Assembly (NCBI RefSeq): GCF_030316765.1
Contig: NZ_JASZYT010000006.1
Coordinates: forward strand, 1 to 64,000
DNA: 64,000 nucleotides
Origin: Variovorax saccharolyticus
GTDB lineage: Bacteria > Pseudomonadota > Gammaproteobacteria > Burkholderiales > Burkholderiaceae_C
Direction: 5' to 3'
The notes under the pieces are model-generated. The model did not search any database, was not told where the DNA came from, and worked only from the letters and a program-made list of their open reading frames with translations. The translations under genes were made by a program, and so were the position numbers. This document shows, piece after piece, positions 26,816 to 36,104 of the stretch (the first letter of the stretch is position 1; each line of letters opens with the position of its first letter).

Positions 26816-28171
26816 CTACTTCTTCTTGAGCTTCCAGACCGCGTTGCCCACGTCGTCGGCGACCAGCAGGGCGCCGCCCTTGTCGAGCGCCACACCCACC
26901 GGGCGCCCCTGCGCCTTCTCATCGGCGTTCAGGAAGCCGGTCAGCACATCGACCGGCGCGCCGCTGGGCCGGCCGCCGATGAAGGGCACGAAGACGACCT
27001 TGTAGCCGGCCAGCGGATTGCGGTTCCAGGAGCCGTGCTCGCCGATGAAGGCGCCGCTGGCGAACTCCGGCGGCATGCCGCGCGGGCTCGAGAACGCGAT
27101 GCCCAGCGGCGCATGGTGCGAGCCCAGCGCGTAGTCGGGCACCACCGCCTTGGCCACCATGTCCGGGCGCTGCGGATTGACGCGGGCATCGACGTAGCCG
27201 CCGAAGTAGCTCCAGGGCCAGCCATAGAAGGCGCCGTCCTTGACCGAGGTCAGGTAGTCGGGCACCAGGTCGCTGCCGAGTTCGTCGCGTTCGTTCACCA
27301 CGGTCCACAGCACCTGGGTGTCGGGCTCCCAGGCCATGGCGGTCGGATTGCGCAACCCGCTCGCGAACAGCCGCTTCTCGCCGCTCTTCACGTCGACTTC
27401 CCAGATGGCGGCCCGGCCCTCCTCGGCTTCCATGCCGTTCTCGGCCACGTTGCTGTTGGAGCCGACGCTGACATAGAGCTTGGTGCCTTCGCGATTGGCC
27501 ACCACGTGCTTGGTCCAGTGGTGGTTGATGCCTGCCGGCAGGTCGGTGACCTTGACCGGCGTCGCCGTGATGGCGGTCTGGCCCTCGGCATAGGGCACCT
27601 TGACCAGGGCATCGGCATTGGCGACGAACAGCTCGTTGCCGACCAGCACCACCCCGAACGGCGACACCAGGTTCTGCATGAAGACCTGCCTGACCTCGGC
27701 CACGCCGTCGTTGTCGGCGTCGCGCAGCAGGGTGATTCGATTGGCGCTCGGCACGCCGGCGCCGGCCCGCTTCTGCACCATGCCCATGACCTTCGCCCGG
27801 ACCTGCGCGAACAGGCCGCTGCCGCCGTCCTGGCTGCCCTCGGGCTTGGGGGGCTTGTTGCTCTCGACCACCAGCACGTCGCCGTTGGGCAGCGTGTAGA
27901 CCGTGCGCGGGTGGTCCAGGCCGCGGGCCAGCGCGGTCACCGCGAAGCCTTCGGCCGGCGTCGGGCCCGCGGTGTCGGTCCAGCCCACGGCGGGCGCGAT
28001 CTTCACCGTGGGCAGCAAGGTCTTGTGGGGCGCCGGCAGCTTCGGCGCCGGACCGATGCCGGCATCGGCCGGCAGCTTGGCGGTGTCACCGCAGGCGGCC
28101 AGCAGCAGCGCGGCCGCGAGCGGGGCCAGCAGCGACGGTCGCAGGGAAAGAGGTCGCGTCATTCGGGTCAT
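26816..28171 (-). CDS. PQQ-dependent sugar dehydrogenase-like lipoprotein (sorbosone dehydrogenase family)
   Basis: 451 aa. Signal peptide with lipobox LLAAC (cysteine at about residue 27), so periplasm-facing lipoprotein. The six-bladed propeller shows LDHPRTVYTLPNGDVLVVES, VANREGTKLYVSVGSNSN, FASGLRNPTAMAWEP, GWPWSYFGGY and GEHGSWNRN, the arginine/histidine-rich loops of the GDSL/sorbosone PQQ family. It oxidises sugars or related alcohols if PQQ is supplied; no pqq genes are in the window. Substrate unknown. Confidence 0.86.
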   Translation of the reverse strand: MTRMTRPLSLRPSLLAPLAAALLLAACGDTAKLPADAGIGPAPKLPAPHKTLLPTVKIAPAVGWTDTAGPTPAEGFAVTALARGLDHPRTVYTLPNGDVLVVESNKPPKPEGSQDGGSGLFAQVRAKVMGMVQKRAGAGVPSANRITLLRDADNDGVAEVRQVFMQNLVSPFGVVLVGNELFVANADALVKVPYAEGQTAITATPVKVTDLPAGINHHWTKHVVANREGTKLYVSVGSNSNVAENGMEAEEGRAAIWEVDVKSGEKRLFASGLRNPTAMAWEPDTQVLWTVVNERDELGSDLVPDYLTSVKDGAFYGWPWSYFGGYVDARVNPQRPDMVAKAVVPDYALGSHHAPLGIAFSSPRGMPPEFASGAFIGEHGSWNRNPLAGYKVVFVPFIGGRPSGAPVDVLTGFLNADEKAQGRPVGVALDKGGALLVADDVGNAVWKLKKK

Positions 28172-28310
28172 GGTGGATGTCCTTCAGGCGGGCGCCGAAC
28201 CGACGGCCCGGAACCGATCATGCGCAGCCGGCGCCAGTGCCCGGTGTCGGCTGTGGGCGCTTTCGCCTGTGGGGCCGGCCCGCGCCCGTGCGCGCCGCTA
28301 CCATCGGGCC

Positions 28311-29057
28311 ATGACCGACGACCTGTTCCGCTCCGATGCCTACCTGCGCGACTGCGAGGCCCTCGTGGTGGCCGTCGACGAAAGCGGCATCCGGCTCGAC
28401 CGCACCGTCTTCTATCCAACGGGCGGCGGCCAGGCAGGCGACAGCGGCCACTTGCGGCTGGCCGATGGCCTGGAGATCGCGATCGCCGACACCCGCAAGG
28501 CGAAGGATGCCGAAGGCAGGCCCACCGACCAGATCCTCCATGTCCCGGCCCCGGGCCAGGAAGCCCTGCTGGCCGCGCTGCGCCCCGGCGACCGCCTGAC
28601 CGCATCGATTGCCTGGGAGCGCCGGCACAAGCTGATGCGCTTCCACACCGCCACCCACCTGCTGTGCCACCTGGTGCCGCAGCCGGTCAATGGCTGCTCG
28701 ATCACGCCCGAGTACGCCCGGCTCGATTTCCACATGACCGAGCCGCTCGACAAGGAAGCCCTGACGGCTGGCCTGGCGCGGCTGGTGGCCGAGGCCCATC
28801 CGCTCGTGGTCGGCGCGATCAGCGACGCCGAGCTCGACGCCAACCCGGCGCTGGTCAAGAGCATGAGCGTGCAGCCGCCGCGCGGCACCGGCACGGTGCG
28901 CACGATCCGCATCGGCGAGGGCGCGGGCACCATCGATTTCCAGCCCTGCGGCGGCACGCACGTCGCGAACACGCGCGAGATCGGTGCCGTGGTGGTCAGC
29001 AAGATCGAGAAGAAGAGCGCCAACAGCCGCCGGGTGGTGCTGGGATGGGCCGAATGA
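28311..29057 (+). CDS. alanyl-tRNA editing protein (AlaX-like)
   Basis: 248-aa stand-alone editing domain homologous to the AlaRS editing region. Zinc motifs HTATHLL (HxxxH) and CGGTHV are both present; the N-terminal VFYPTGGGQAGDSG loop is diagnostic. It hydrolyses Ser- or Gly-tRNA(Ala) made in error. ATG 28311 is the first codon that fits the family; the longer open frame overlaps the divergent lipoprotein gene. It precedes the DsbD-like gene by 48 bp. Confidence 0.9.
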   Translation: MTDDLFRSDAYLRDCEALVVAVDESGIRLDRTVFYPTGGGQAGDSGHLRLADGLEIAIADTRKAKDAEGRPTDQILHVPAPGQEALLAALRPGDRLTASIAWERRHKLMRFHTATHLLCHLVPQPVNGCSITPEYARLDFHMTEPLDKEALTAGLARLVAEAHPLVVGAISDAELDANPALVKSMSVQPPRGTGTVRTIRIGEGAGTIDFQPCGGTHVANTREIGAVVVSKIEKKSANSRRVVLGWAE

Positions 29058-29105
29058 TTCCCATGGGCCGGAACTTCGCCCCGTCGCGCCGCTCGGACTG
29101 ACGGC

Positions 29106-31295
29106 ATGTCTTTTCTTTCCCGTTTTCGCCTCGCGACCTTTCTCTGCGCCGGCCTCGCGGCCTGCCTGCCGGCCGCGGCCCAGCTGGCCTCCCGCGCCGG
29201 CCCCGTGGTCACGACCCCGCACGTGCGGGCCGAACTGGTGGCCCACGCGCCGGACGGCGTGTCGCCCGGCGCGCCGGTCTGGGTGGGCCTGCAGATCGCC
29301 CACCAGCCCGGATGGCACACCTACTGGAAGAACGCCGGCGACTCCGGCCTGCCGACCGAACTGGCCTGGTCGCTGCCCGCGGGCGTGACCAGCGGCGACA
29401 TCGCCTGGCCGGTGCCGCGCAAGATCCCGATCGGCAATCTCGCCAACTACGGCTATGAGCACACGGTGCTGCTGCCGGTGCCGCTCGCCGTGGCGCCGGA
29501 CTTCAAGCCCCCCGTCGCACTCACGGGCGCGCCTGAGCTCGAGGTCCGGCTCAAGGCCTCGTGGCTGGTGTGCAGCAAGGAGTGCATCCCGGAGGAAGGC
29601 GAATTCCACCTCAAGCTGCCGTTGCAGGGCTCGACGGCGCTGCACAAGTCGGATTTCGACGCCGCCTTCGCGGCCCAGCCGGCACCGCTGGCGCAGCCGG
29701 GCCGGATCACCGTCGAGGGCGACCGCCTGCAGGTCCGCCTCGAAGGGCTGCCCGCCGCCGCCCAGGGCAAGAGCCTGGAGTTCTTTCCCGAAACCACGGA
29801 GGTGATCCACACCGCCGCCGTGCAGGGCAAGGACTGGACCCAAGCCTGGCAGGGCGATGCCTGGATCGCGAGCGTGCCGCTGGCCGCCCAGCGCAGCGCC
29901 AGTCCGGCCGTGATGCCGGTGGTGGTGGCCCTCGCCGAGGCCGACCGGCAGGCAGGCCTGCCGATCGCCTGGCGCGCCGCGGCCCCGGTTTCCGGCCCTT
30001 GGCCGGCCACTGCGGCCCCGGCCCAGGTCTCGCCGGCACTGAAGGCTGCGCTGGAGGCCAACGCCAACGCCCCGACCCCGCTGCCGCAGTCGTCGGCCGG
30101 CTTCATTGCCGCCCTGCTCGGCGCCCTGATCGGCGGCCTGCTGCTGAACCTGATGCCCTGCGTGTTCCCGGTGCTGGCGATCAAGGTGCTGGGCTTCACG
30201 CGCCACGCCGACGACCGCGGCGCCCACCGGCGGGCCGCGCTGGCCTACACCGGCGGCGTGATCCTGTCCTTCCTGGCCCTGGGCGGCGCGATGCTGGCGC
30301 TGCGGGCCGCCGGCGCCCAGCTCGGCTGGGGCTTCCAGCTGCAGTCGCCCGCGGTGGTCGCGGCCCTGGCCGCCCTCTTCACCCTGATCGGGCTGAACCT
30401 GGCCGGCCTGTTCGAATTCGGCCGCATGGCACCGGCCTCGATCGGCGCCGTGCAGGCCCGCCATCCGCTGGCCAACGACTTCCTGTCGGGCGTGCTCGCG
30501 GTGGTGGTCGCCTCGCCCTGCACCGCGCCCTTCATGGGCGCCTCGCTGGGTTTCGCGATCGGCCTGCCCGCCAGCCAGGCACTGCTGCTGTTCGCCGTGC
30601 TCGGCTTCGGCCTGGCCCTCCCCTATCTGGCGGCCGGATTCGTGCCGGCCGTGGCGCGCCTGCTGCCGCGGCCCGGCGCCTGGATGAACACGCTGCGGCG
30701 CCTGCTCGCGTTCCCGATGTTCGCCACGGTCGCCTGGCTGGTCTGGGTGCTGGGCCAGCAGAGCGGCATCGACGGCGCCGGCGCCCTGCTCGGGCTGCTG
30801 GTGGGCCTGGCGGCGATCGTCTGGAGCCTGACCCTCCGCGGCCGCACGCGCTGGGTGCTGGCGAGCCTGACCGTCGCCCTCACCGCCGTGCTGGCGGGCG
30901 CCATCGGCGGCCACGTGGTGCGGCCGGCGGAGCCCGTGGCCGCGGCCGCCGCGGGGCAGCGCTGGCAGCCCTGGACGGCGGAGCGGGCCAACGAGCTGGT
31001 CGCCGCCGGCCAGCCGGTGTTCGTCGACTTCACGGCGGCCTGGTGCGTGACCTGCCAGTACAACAAGCGCAGCACGCTGGCCGATCCCGAGGTGATGGCG
31101 GATTTCGATGCCCGCAAGGTGGCGCTGCTGCGCGCCGACTGGACCCGGCGCGACCCGGCCATCACGGCGGCACTGACCGCGCTGGGCCGCAGCGGCGTGC
31201 CGGTCTACATGCTGCAGGCACCCGGCAAGCCGCCTGTGGTGCTGACCGAGATCCTGGGCAAGAATGAGTTGCGGGAGGCGCTGGCACGGCTTTGA
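29106..31295 (+). CDS. DsbD-family protein-disulfide reductase (ScsB-like)
   Basis: 729-aa inner-membrane electron carrier from cytoplasmic thioredoxin to periplasmic thiols. Signal peptide, then a long periplasmic domain with a CSKEC pair near residue 158. Eight or so membrane segments follow, with the redox cysteines in LMPCVFPVLA and ASPCTAPFMG. A C-terminal thioredoxin domain has WCVTC near residue 646. The large N-terminal domain is more like ScsB/suppressor-of-copper-sensitivity proteins than classical DsbD. A secreted redoxin gene follows. Confidence 0.9.
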   Translation: MSFLSRFRLATFLCAGLAACLPAAAQLASRAGPVVTTPHVRAELVAHAPDGVSPGAPVWVGLQIAHQPGWHTYWKNAGDSGLPTELAWSLPAGVTSGDIAWPVPRKIPIGNLANYGYEHTVLLPVPLAVAPDFKPPVALTGAPELEVRLKASWLVCSKECIPEEGEFHLKLPLQGSTALHKSDFDAAFAAQPAPLAQPGRITVEGDRLQVRLEGLPAAAQGKSLEFFPETTEVIHTAAVQGKDWTQAWQGDAWIASVPLAAQRSASPAVMPVVVALAEADRQAGLPIAWRAAAPVSGPWPATAAPAQVSPALKAALEANANAPTPLPQSSAGFIAALLGALIGGLLLNLMPCVFPVLAIKVLGFTRHADDRGAHRRAALAYTGGVILSFLALGGAMLALRAAGAQLGWGFQLQSPAVVAALAALFTLIGLNLAGLFEFGRMAPASIGAVQARHPLANDFLSGVLAVVVASPCTAPFMGASLGFAIGLPASQALLLFAVLGFGLALPYLAAGFVPAVARLLPRPGAWMNTLRRLLAFPMFATVAWLVWVLGQQSGIDGAGALLGLLVGLAAIVWSLTLRGRTRWVLASLTVALTAVLAGAIGGHVVRPAEPVAAAAAGQRWQPWTAERANELVAAGQPVFVDFTAAWCVTCQYNKRSTLADPEVMADFDARKVALLRADWTRRDPAITAALTALGRSGVPVYMLQAPGKPPVVLTEILGKNELREALARL

Positions 31296-31386
31296 CCCCG
31301 GCGTCTAACGGGTTGTCACATGAACATGAAGAATCCGTTCTAAGCTCTCGCGGTTGTTGAGTATTTATCAGGAGTCCTAGCCGACC

Positions 31387-32079
31387 ATGTCCACCTCGTC
31401 CTCCTCCGGCTCACGTTCCTACCGTGCCGCGCGCGACGCCCGCGCCGCCCTCAGCCGGGCCTCCCGGCGCGCCATCATGACCGCCGCCGTGGCGCTCGGC
31501 GCCACCTTCCTCATGAACGCCCAGGCTGCCGCCGCGCCCGCAGTCGGCCAGCCGGCGCCCGATTTCGTCGCCGTCGACACCTCCGGCGCGCAGCACCGCC
31601 TGTCGGATTTCGCCGGCAAGTTCGTGGTGCTCGAATGGACCAATCCGGGCTGCCCCTTTGTCGGCAAGCACTACGGCAGCGGCAACATGCCCGCCACCCA
31701 GAAGGCCGCGACCGCCAAGGGCGTGGTCTGGCTGGCCATCAACTCGACCGAACGCGGCCACGGCGACTACCTGAAGCCGGAAGCGCTCGCGGCCTGGATG
31801 AAGGCGCAATCCGGCGCCCCCACTGCGCTGCTGATGGACGAGGACGGCGTCGTCGGCCGGGCCTACGGCGCCCGCACCACGCCGCACATCTTCATCGTCG
31901 ACCCCAAGGGCACGCTGGTCTACGCCGGCGGCATCGACAGCATTCCCTCGGCCCGCGCCGAGGACGTCAAGACCGCCACCAACTACGTCAACCAGGCGCT
32001 GGGCGAGGTCTTCGGCGGCAAGGCAATCAGCGCCGCGGCGACACGCCCGTACGGCTGCTCCATCAAGTACAAGACCTGA
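31387..32079 (+). CDS. secreted thioredoxin-like/redoxin domain protein
   Basis: 230 aa. Twin-arginine-like N-terminus (SRRAIMTAAVALGATFLM) and cleavage after AQA; then a peroxiredoxin/TlpA fold (VGQPAPDFVAVDTSG, LEWTNPGCPFVGKHYGSG, cis-proline TTPHIFIVDP). Only one cysteine is at the active-site position and a second is near the C-terminus (YGCSIKY), so it is an atypical single-Cys or distant-pair redoxin. It is 91 bp after the DsbD-like gene, a natural redox partner. Confidence 0.85.
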   Translation: MSTSSSSGSRSYRAARDARAALSRASRRAIMTAAVALGATFLMNAQAAAAPAVGQPAPDFVAVDTSGAQHRLSDFAGKFVVLEWTNPGCPFVGKHYGSGNMPATQKAATAKGVVWLAINSTERGHGDYLKPEALAAWMKAQSGAPTALLMDEDGVVGRAYGARTTPHIFIVDPKGTLVYAGGIDSIPSARAEDVKTATNYVNQALGEVFGGKAISAAATRPYGCSIKYKT

Positions 32080-32103
32080 GACCTGCCCTGCGACAATGCA
32101 GGG

Positions 32104-33207
32104 ATGCCTTTCGCCCCCCTGAAGAACGATACCTTCCTGCGCGCCTGCTGGCGCCAGGCGACCGATCACACGCCCGTCTGGCTGATGCGCCAGGCCGGGC
32201 GCTATCTGCCCGAATACCTGGCGACCCGCGCCAAGGCGGGCAGCTTCATGGGGCTGGCCACCAATGTCGGCTTCGCGACCGAGGTCACGCTGCAGCCGCT
32301 CGAGCGTTTCCCGCTCGACGCCGCGATCCTGTTCTCCGACATCCTGACGGTGCCTGACGCGATGGGCCTGGGCCTTTCCTTCGAGGCCGGCGAAGGTCCG
32401 CGCTTCGCCCGTCCGGTGCGCGACGAGGCCGGCATCGCCGCGCTGGCCGTGCCCGACATGGACAAGCTGCGCTACGTCTTCGATGCCGTGGCGTCGATCC
32501 GCCGCGCGCTGGACGGCCGGGTGCCGCTGATCGGCTTCTCGGGCAGCCCCTGGACGCTGGCCTGCTACATGGTCGAGGGCGCGGGCTCGAGCGACTACCG
32601 GCAGGTCAAGACCCTGCTCTACAGCCGCCCGGACCTCATGCACCGGCTGCTGGCCGTCAACGCCGATGCCGTGGCCGCCTACCTCAACGCGCAGATCGAT
32701 GCCGGGGCGCAGGCCGTGATGGTGTTCGACAGCTGGGGCGGCGTGCTGGCCGACGGCGCCTTCCAGGACTTCAGCCTGGCCTACACGCAGCGCGTGCTGT
32801 CGCAGCTGCGGCGCGACGGCGCCGATGGCCGGCCGGTGCCGCGCATCGTGTTCACCAAGGGCGGCGGACTCTGGCTCGACGAGATGCAGCCGCTGGACTG
32901 CGAGGTGCTGGGGCTCGACTGGACCGTCAACCTCGGCCGCGCCCGCGCGCTGGTCGGCGAAGGATCGCGCGGCAAGGCGCTGCAAGGCAACATCGACCCC
33001 AATGTGCTGTTCGCCCAGCCGCAGCAGATCGAGGACGAAGTCGCCAAGGTGCTGCAAAGCTTCGGCCGCCCGCACACCGACCCCGCGAGCACCGGACCGA
33101 CCCACATCTTCAACCTCGGCCACGGCATCAGCCAGTTCACGCCGCCGGATCATGTCGCGGCCCTCGTGAATGCGGTGCATTCGCAATCACGCGCGCTGCG
33201 CGGCTGA
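32104..33207 (+). CDS. hemE: uroporphyrinogen decarboxylase
   Basis: 367-aa haem biosynthesis enzyme that removes four acetate carboxyls from uroporphyrinogen III. Signatures PVWLMRQAGRYLPEY near residue 18 and GFSGSPWTLACYMVEG near 147, FDSWGG near 208, and the C-terminal HIFNLGHGI are all present. Length is normal. It ends 371 bp before priA. Confidence 0.96.
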   Translation: MPFAPLKNDTFLRACWRQATDHTPVWLMRQAGRYLPEYLATRAKAGSFMGLATNVGFATEVTLQPLERFPLDAAILFSDILTVPDAMGLGLSFEAGEGPRFARPVRDEAGIAALAVPDMDKLRYVFDAVASIRRALDGRVPLIGFSGSPWTLACYMVEGAGSSDYRQVKTLLYSRPDLMHRLLAVNADAVAAYLNAQIDAGAQAVMVFDSWGGVLADGAFQDFSLAYTQRVLSQLRRDGADGRPVPRIVFTKGGGLWLDEMQPLDCEVLGLDWTVNLGRARALVGEGSRGKALQGNIDPNVLFAQPQQIEDEVAKVLQSFGRPHTDPASTGPTHIFNLGHGISQFTPPDHVAALVNAVHSQSRALRG

Positions 33208-33474
33208 GCGTTCTGTTATGAGTTGTAAGTACCTGAGAACGCTTCGGAGGCGTTTGTCAAGCGCCAAAAGCGTAAGGAGGGACTGACTTATGCACAAAAC
33301 GACTGCTGCGGTGCGCAAAACCTTCTGACCTGCATCAACTCTTGCTCCTAAAGCGATAGCGAAGCTAAGTTGTTGATTCATATAGGATTTGAACTTTGCT
33401 TTTTTTGCGGGCATTCCAGCGGGAGCCTTGATTTTCAAGGGCTGGCGACGTGTCTGGCCCTGATATCAACAAAG

Positions 33475-33483
33475 TTATCCACA
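33475..33483 (+). promoter_or_regulatory. perfect DnaA box
   Basis: TTATCCACA, the high-affinity DnaA box, occurs about 100 bp upstream of priA, a replication-restart gene. A single box can mediate DnaA control of transcription; no cluster of boxes or DUE suggests an origin here. Confidence 0.6.
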
Positions 33484-33543
33484 GAAACTCTGGATGTCCC
33501 GCAAAGCGCTGAAAAATCAACGACTTAAGCCGTTTTGCTCCAC

Positions 33544-33556
33544 TTCTCTTTAACAA
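33544..33556 (+). promoter_or_regulatory. boxA-like antitermination motif upstream of priA
   Basis: TTCTCTTTAACAA matches the boxA consensus TGCTCTTTAACAA at 12 of 13 positions and lies 22 bp before the priA start. BoxA is normally in rRNA and tRNA transcripts, so this may be chance or a relic. Confidence 0.35.
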
Positions 33557-33578
33557 ACCTGCCTAGCGGGAAACTGCC

Positions 33579-35678
33579 TTGAGTTGGTGCATCGAGGTCG
33601 CCGTACAGGCTCCGGCCCACAGTGCACTAGGGGATGTACTTAGCTACACATGTCCCGTGTCTGTGGCGCCGGGCGCACTGGTGCGGGTGCCGCTGGGCCG
33701 CCGCGAGGTGCTGGGCGTGGTCTGGGCGGCGCACGCGCCCGATGCCTGGACGCCGCCGGCCATGGCGCTCAAGCCGGTCGCCGGCGTGCTCGACGCCTTG
33801 CCGCCGCTCGGAGACGCCTGGCGCGACCTGGTCGCGTTCGCGGCCCGCTATTACCAGCGCTCGCTCGGCGAGATCGCCCTGGCGGCCCTGCCGCCGCAGC
33901 TGCGGGACCTGAGCGCGGCCCAGCTGGCGCGGCGGCTCAAGCGCCAAGGCCCTGCGACGCGCGCCCCAGGCACCGACGCCGCCACGCCCGCGGTGGCTCC
34001 GACCGCCGAGCAAGCCGCGGCGCTGGCCCGCATCGAGGCCGAGGCCGGCCCCTTCCTGCTGTTCGGCAGCACCGGCAGCGGCAAGACCGAGGTCTACCTG
34101 CGCAGCGTGGCCGCGCTGCTCGAGCGCGAGCCGGCGGCCCAGGCTCTGGTGATGGTGCCCGAGATCAACCTGACGCCGCAGCTCGAAGCCCGCTTCAAGG
34201 CGCGCTTCGGCGCCGATGCGGTGGTCTCGCTGCACAGCGGCATGACCAACCCCCAGCGGCTGGCGAGCTGGCTGGCGGCGCACGGCGGCGCCGCGCGCAT
34301 CGTGCTCGGCACCCGGATGGCGGTGTTCGCCTCGATGCCGTCGCTGCGGCTGATCGTGGTCGACGAAGAGCACGACCCGAGCTACAAGCAGCAGGAGGGC
34401 GCCCGCTACTCGGCGCGCGACCTGGCGGTGTGGCGCGGCCGGCGCGAAGGCGCCAAGGTGATCCTCGGCTCGGCCACGCCGTCGCTCGAGAGCTGGCACC
34501 GCAGCCGGCCGGCCGGGGACGGGGATGCCGGCGGCAGCTACCTGCGCCTGGCGATGCCCTCGCGCGTGGGCGCCGGCGCGCTGCCTGCGGTCCGGCTGGT
34601 CGACATGAACCTGCAGCCGCCAAAGACCGTGCTGTCGGGCGCGCTGCTCGACGCCATCGGCCAGCGCATCGCGCGCGGCGAGCAGAGCATGGTGTTCCTG
34701 AACCGGCGCGGCTACGCGCCGGTGCTGGCCTGCGGCGACTGCGGCTGGAAGAGCGAATGCCCGCACTGCAGCGCCTACCGCGTGTTCCACAAGATCGACC
34801 GCACCCTGCGCTGCCACCACTGCGGCTTCACCGAGCGCGTGCCGCGCGCCTGCCCGACCTGCGGCAACCCCGACATCGCACCGGTCGGCCGCGGCACCGA
34901 ACGGCTCGAGGAGCACCTGGGCGAGTTGTTCGCGGCGGTCCGGCGGCCCGACGGCAGCGCGGTGCGCATCGCCCGCATCGACGCCGACAGCACGCGCAAG
35001 CAGGGCGCGCTGGAGACGCAACTCGCCGCCGTGCACGCCGGCGAAGTCGACGTGCTGGTGGGCACGCAGATGATCGCCAAGGGCCATGATTTCCGCCGCA
35101 TCACGCTGGTCGCGGCCGTCAACCCCGACGGCGCGCTGTTCTCCAGCGACTTCCGCGCGCCCGAGCGGCTGTTCGGCCTGCTGATGCAATCGGCCGGCCG
35201 GGCCGGCCGCGATGCCGCCTACCTGGCGGCGCAGGAGTCCACCGCCGAGATGTGGATCCAGACCTTCCACCCGCAGCACCCGCTGTTCGCGGCGCTGCGC
35301 CGGCACGACTACGCGGTCTTCGCCGAAGGGGAGCTGAAGGAGCGCGTGCCCGCCGGCATGCCGCCGTTCGCCTTCCAGGCCCTGCTTCGGGCCGATGCAC
35401 GCACGCAGGAAGCCGCTCAAGCCTTCCTGAACGCCGCCAGTTCGGCGGCCGATGGCCTGCCGGGCGCGGAACGGGTCACGCGCTATCCGGCGGTGCCGCT
35501 GACGATCCAGCGGGTGGCGAATGTGGAGCGGGCACAGATGCTGATCGAGAGCGGCTCGCGCGCCGCGTTGCAGCGCCTGCTGGCGCAATGGCAGCCGCTG
35601 CTGCACGAACTGCGCCGCCAGCCCGAGGGGAAGGGCGTCATCCGGTGGTTGGTGGACGTGGATCCGCAGAGCATCTGA
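33579..35678 (+). CDS. priA: primosomal protein N' (replication restart helicase)
   Basis: 699-aa 3'-5' helicase that rebuilds replication forks. DNA-binding N-terminal domain (MSWCIEVAVQAPAHSALGD), Walker A FGSTGSGKTEVY near residue 162, DEEHD near 261. The zinc cluster CGDCGWKSECPHC and CHHC...CPTCG is at about 385-430, and there are C-terminal helicase motifs. The start codon is TTG: no ATG or GTG at the family start position. The AT-rich leader carries a DnaA box. Confidence 0.95.
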   Translation: MSWCIEVAVQAPAHSALGDVLSYTCPVSVAPGALVRVPLGRREVLGVVWAAHAPDAWTPPAMALKPVAGVLDALPPLGDAWRDLVAFAARYYQRSLGEIALAALPPQLRDLSAAQLARRLKRQGPATRAPGTDAATPAVAPTAEQAAALARIEAEAGPFLLFGSTGSGKTEVYLRSVAALLEREPAAQALVMVPEINLTPQLEARFKARFGADAVVSLHSGMTNPQRLASWLAAHGGAARIVLGTRMAVFASMPSLRLIVVDEEHDPSYKQQEGARYSARDLAVWRGRREGAKVILGSATPSLESWHRSRPAGDGDAGGSYLRLAMPSRVGAGALPAVRLVDMNLQPPKTVLSGALLDAIGQRIARGEQSMVFLNRRGYAPVLACGDCGWKSECPHCSAYRVFHKIDRTLRCHHCGFTERVPRACPTCGNPDIAPVGRGTERLEEHLGELFAAVRRPDGSAVRIARIDADSTRKQGALETQLAAVHAGEVDVLVGTQMIAKGHDFRRITLVAAVNPDGALFSSDFRAPERLFGLLMQSAGRAGRDAAYLAAQESTAEMWIQTFHPQHPLFAALRRHDYAVFAEGELKERVPAGMPPFAFQALLRADARTQEAAQAFLNAASSAADGLPGAERVTRYPAVPLTIQRVANVERAQMLIESGSRAALQRLLAQWQPLLHELRRQPEGKGVIRWLVDVDPQSI

Positions 35679-35693
35679 GGCCCTGCCGCAGAC

Positions 35694-35900
35694 TCACAGC
35701 AGACCGACCGGCTCCTTGCCCATCTCCACGTACTGGAGGCCGGAGCGGCGACGCCGCACGGCGCCGGGCAACAGGAAAAGCAGAGGGCTGGGCAAGACAG
35801 CCGCCAGCGCGGCGCCGGTTCCGAGCGAACCGGCGAACCACAGCCAGCCGACGGCAGCCAGCCACACCATCCACAGCACCCAGCGCGTCCAAGTCGTCAT
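35694..35900 (-). CDS. small membrane protein of unknown function
   Basis: 68 aa: two hydrophobic segments (WVLWMVWLAAVGWLWFAG and AALAAVLPSPLLFLLPG) followed by a basic stretch RRRR and a short soluble tail. GGGAGAG sits 7 bp before ATG 35900, a convincing ribosome site, and codon use is typical, so I take it as real. It converges on priA. No family recognised. Confidence 0.6.
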   Translation of the reverse strand: MTTWTRWVLWMVWLAAVGWLWFAGSLGTGAALAAVLPSPLLFLLPGAVRRRRSGLQYVEMGKEPVGLL

Positions 35901-36104
35901 GCCACTCTCCCGGTTCAGGTACCCACTTTAGCAGCGCTTCTGAATACAGAAGCATTAGTCAAAGGCCATAGTTAACACTATCCGCTTCGTTCATGCTCGG
36001 CTGTAGGAAATACTCTGCAACAACAGTTGACTAAGCGCCGACAGACTGCCCAAGCTACGGATTGCGGGAATGCTCACCCCGGGCCCCCGCGAAAGGCACA
36101 TTTC

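Larger units (their letters stand above)
33208..33578. other. 371-bp hemE-priA intergenic region, AT-rich with DnaA box and boxA-like element
   Basis: Clearly lower in GC than its surroundings. A weak hairpin (AACGC...GCGTT, 33238-33255) follows hemE. Further on are a DnaA box, a boxA-like motif just before priA, and several A/T runs. Minus-strand open frames (33187-33438, 33365-33556) have poor codon use and no ribosome sites, so I do not call them genes. Confidence 0.55.

Noticed and set aside
33475..33483. Possible replication origin near priA
   Set aside because: Only one DnaA box, no box cluster, and no dnaA/dnaN/gidA/parAB nearby; the same holds for the box at 49659.
33187..33556. Minus-strand open frames of 63-83 codons in the hemE-priA gap
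   Set aside because: No ribosome site, odd composition, and they overlap the DnaA box, boxA-like motif and hemE end; better read as intergenic.
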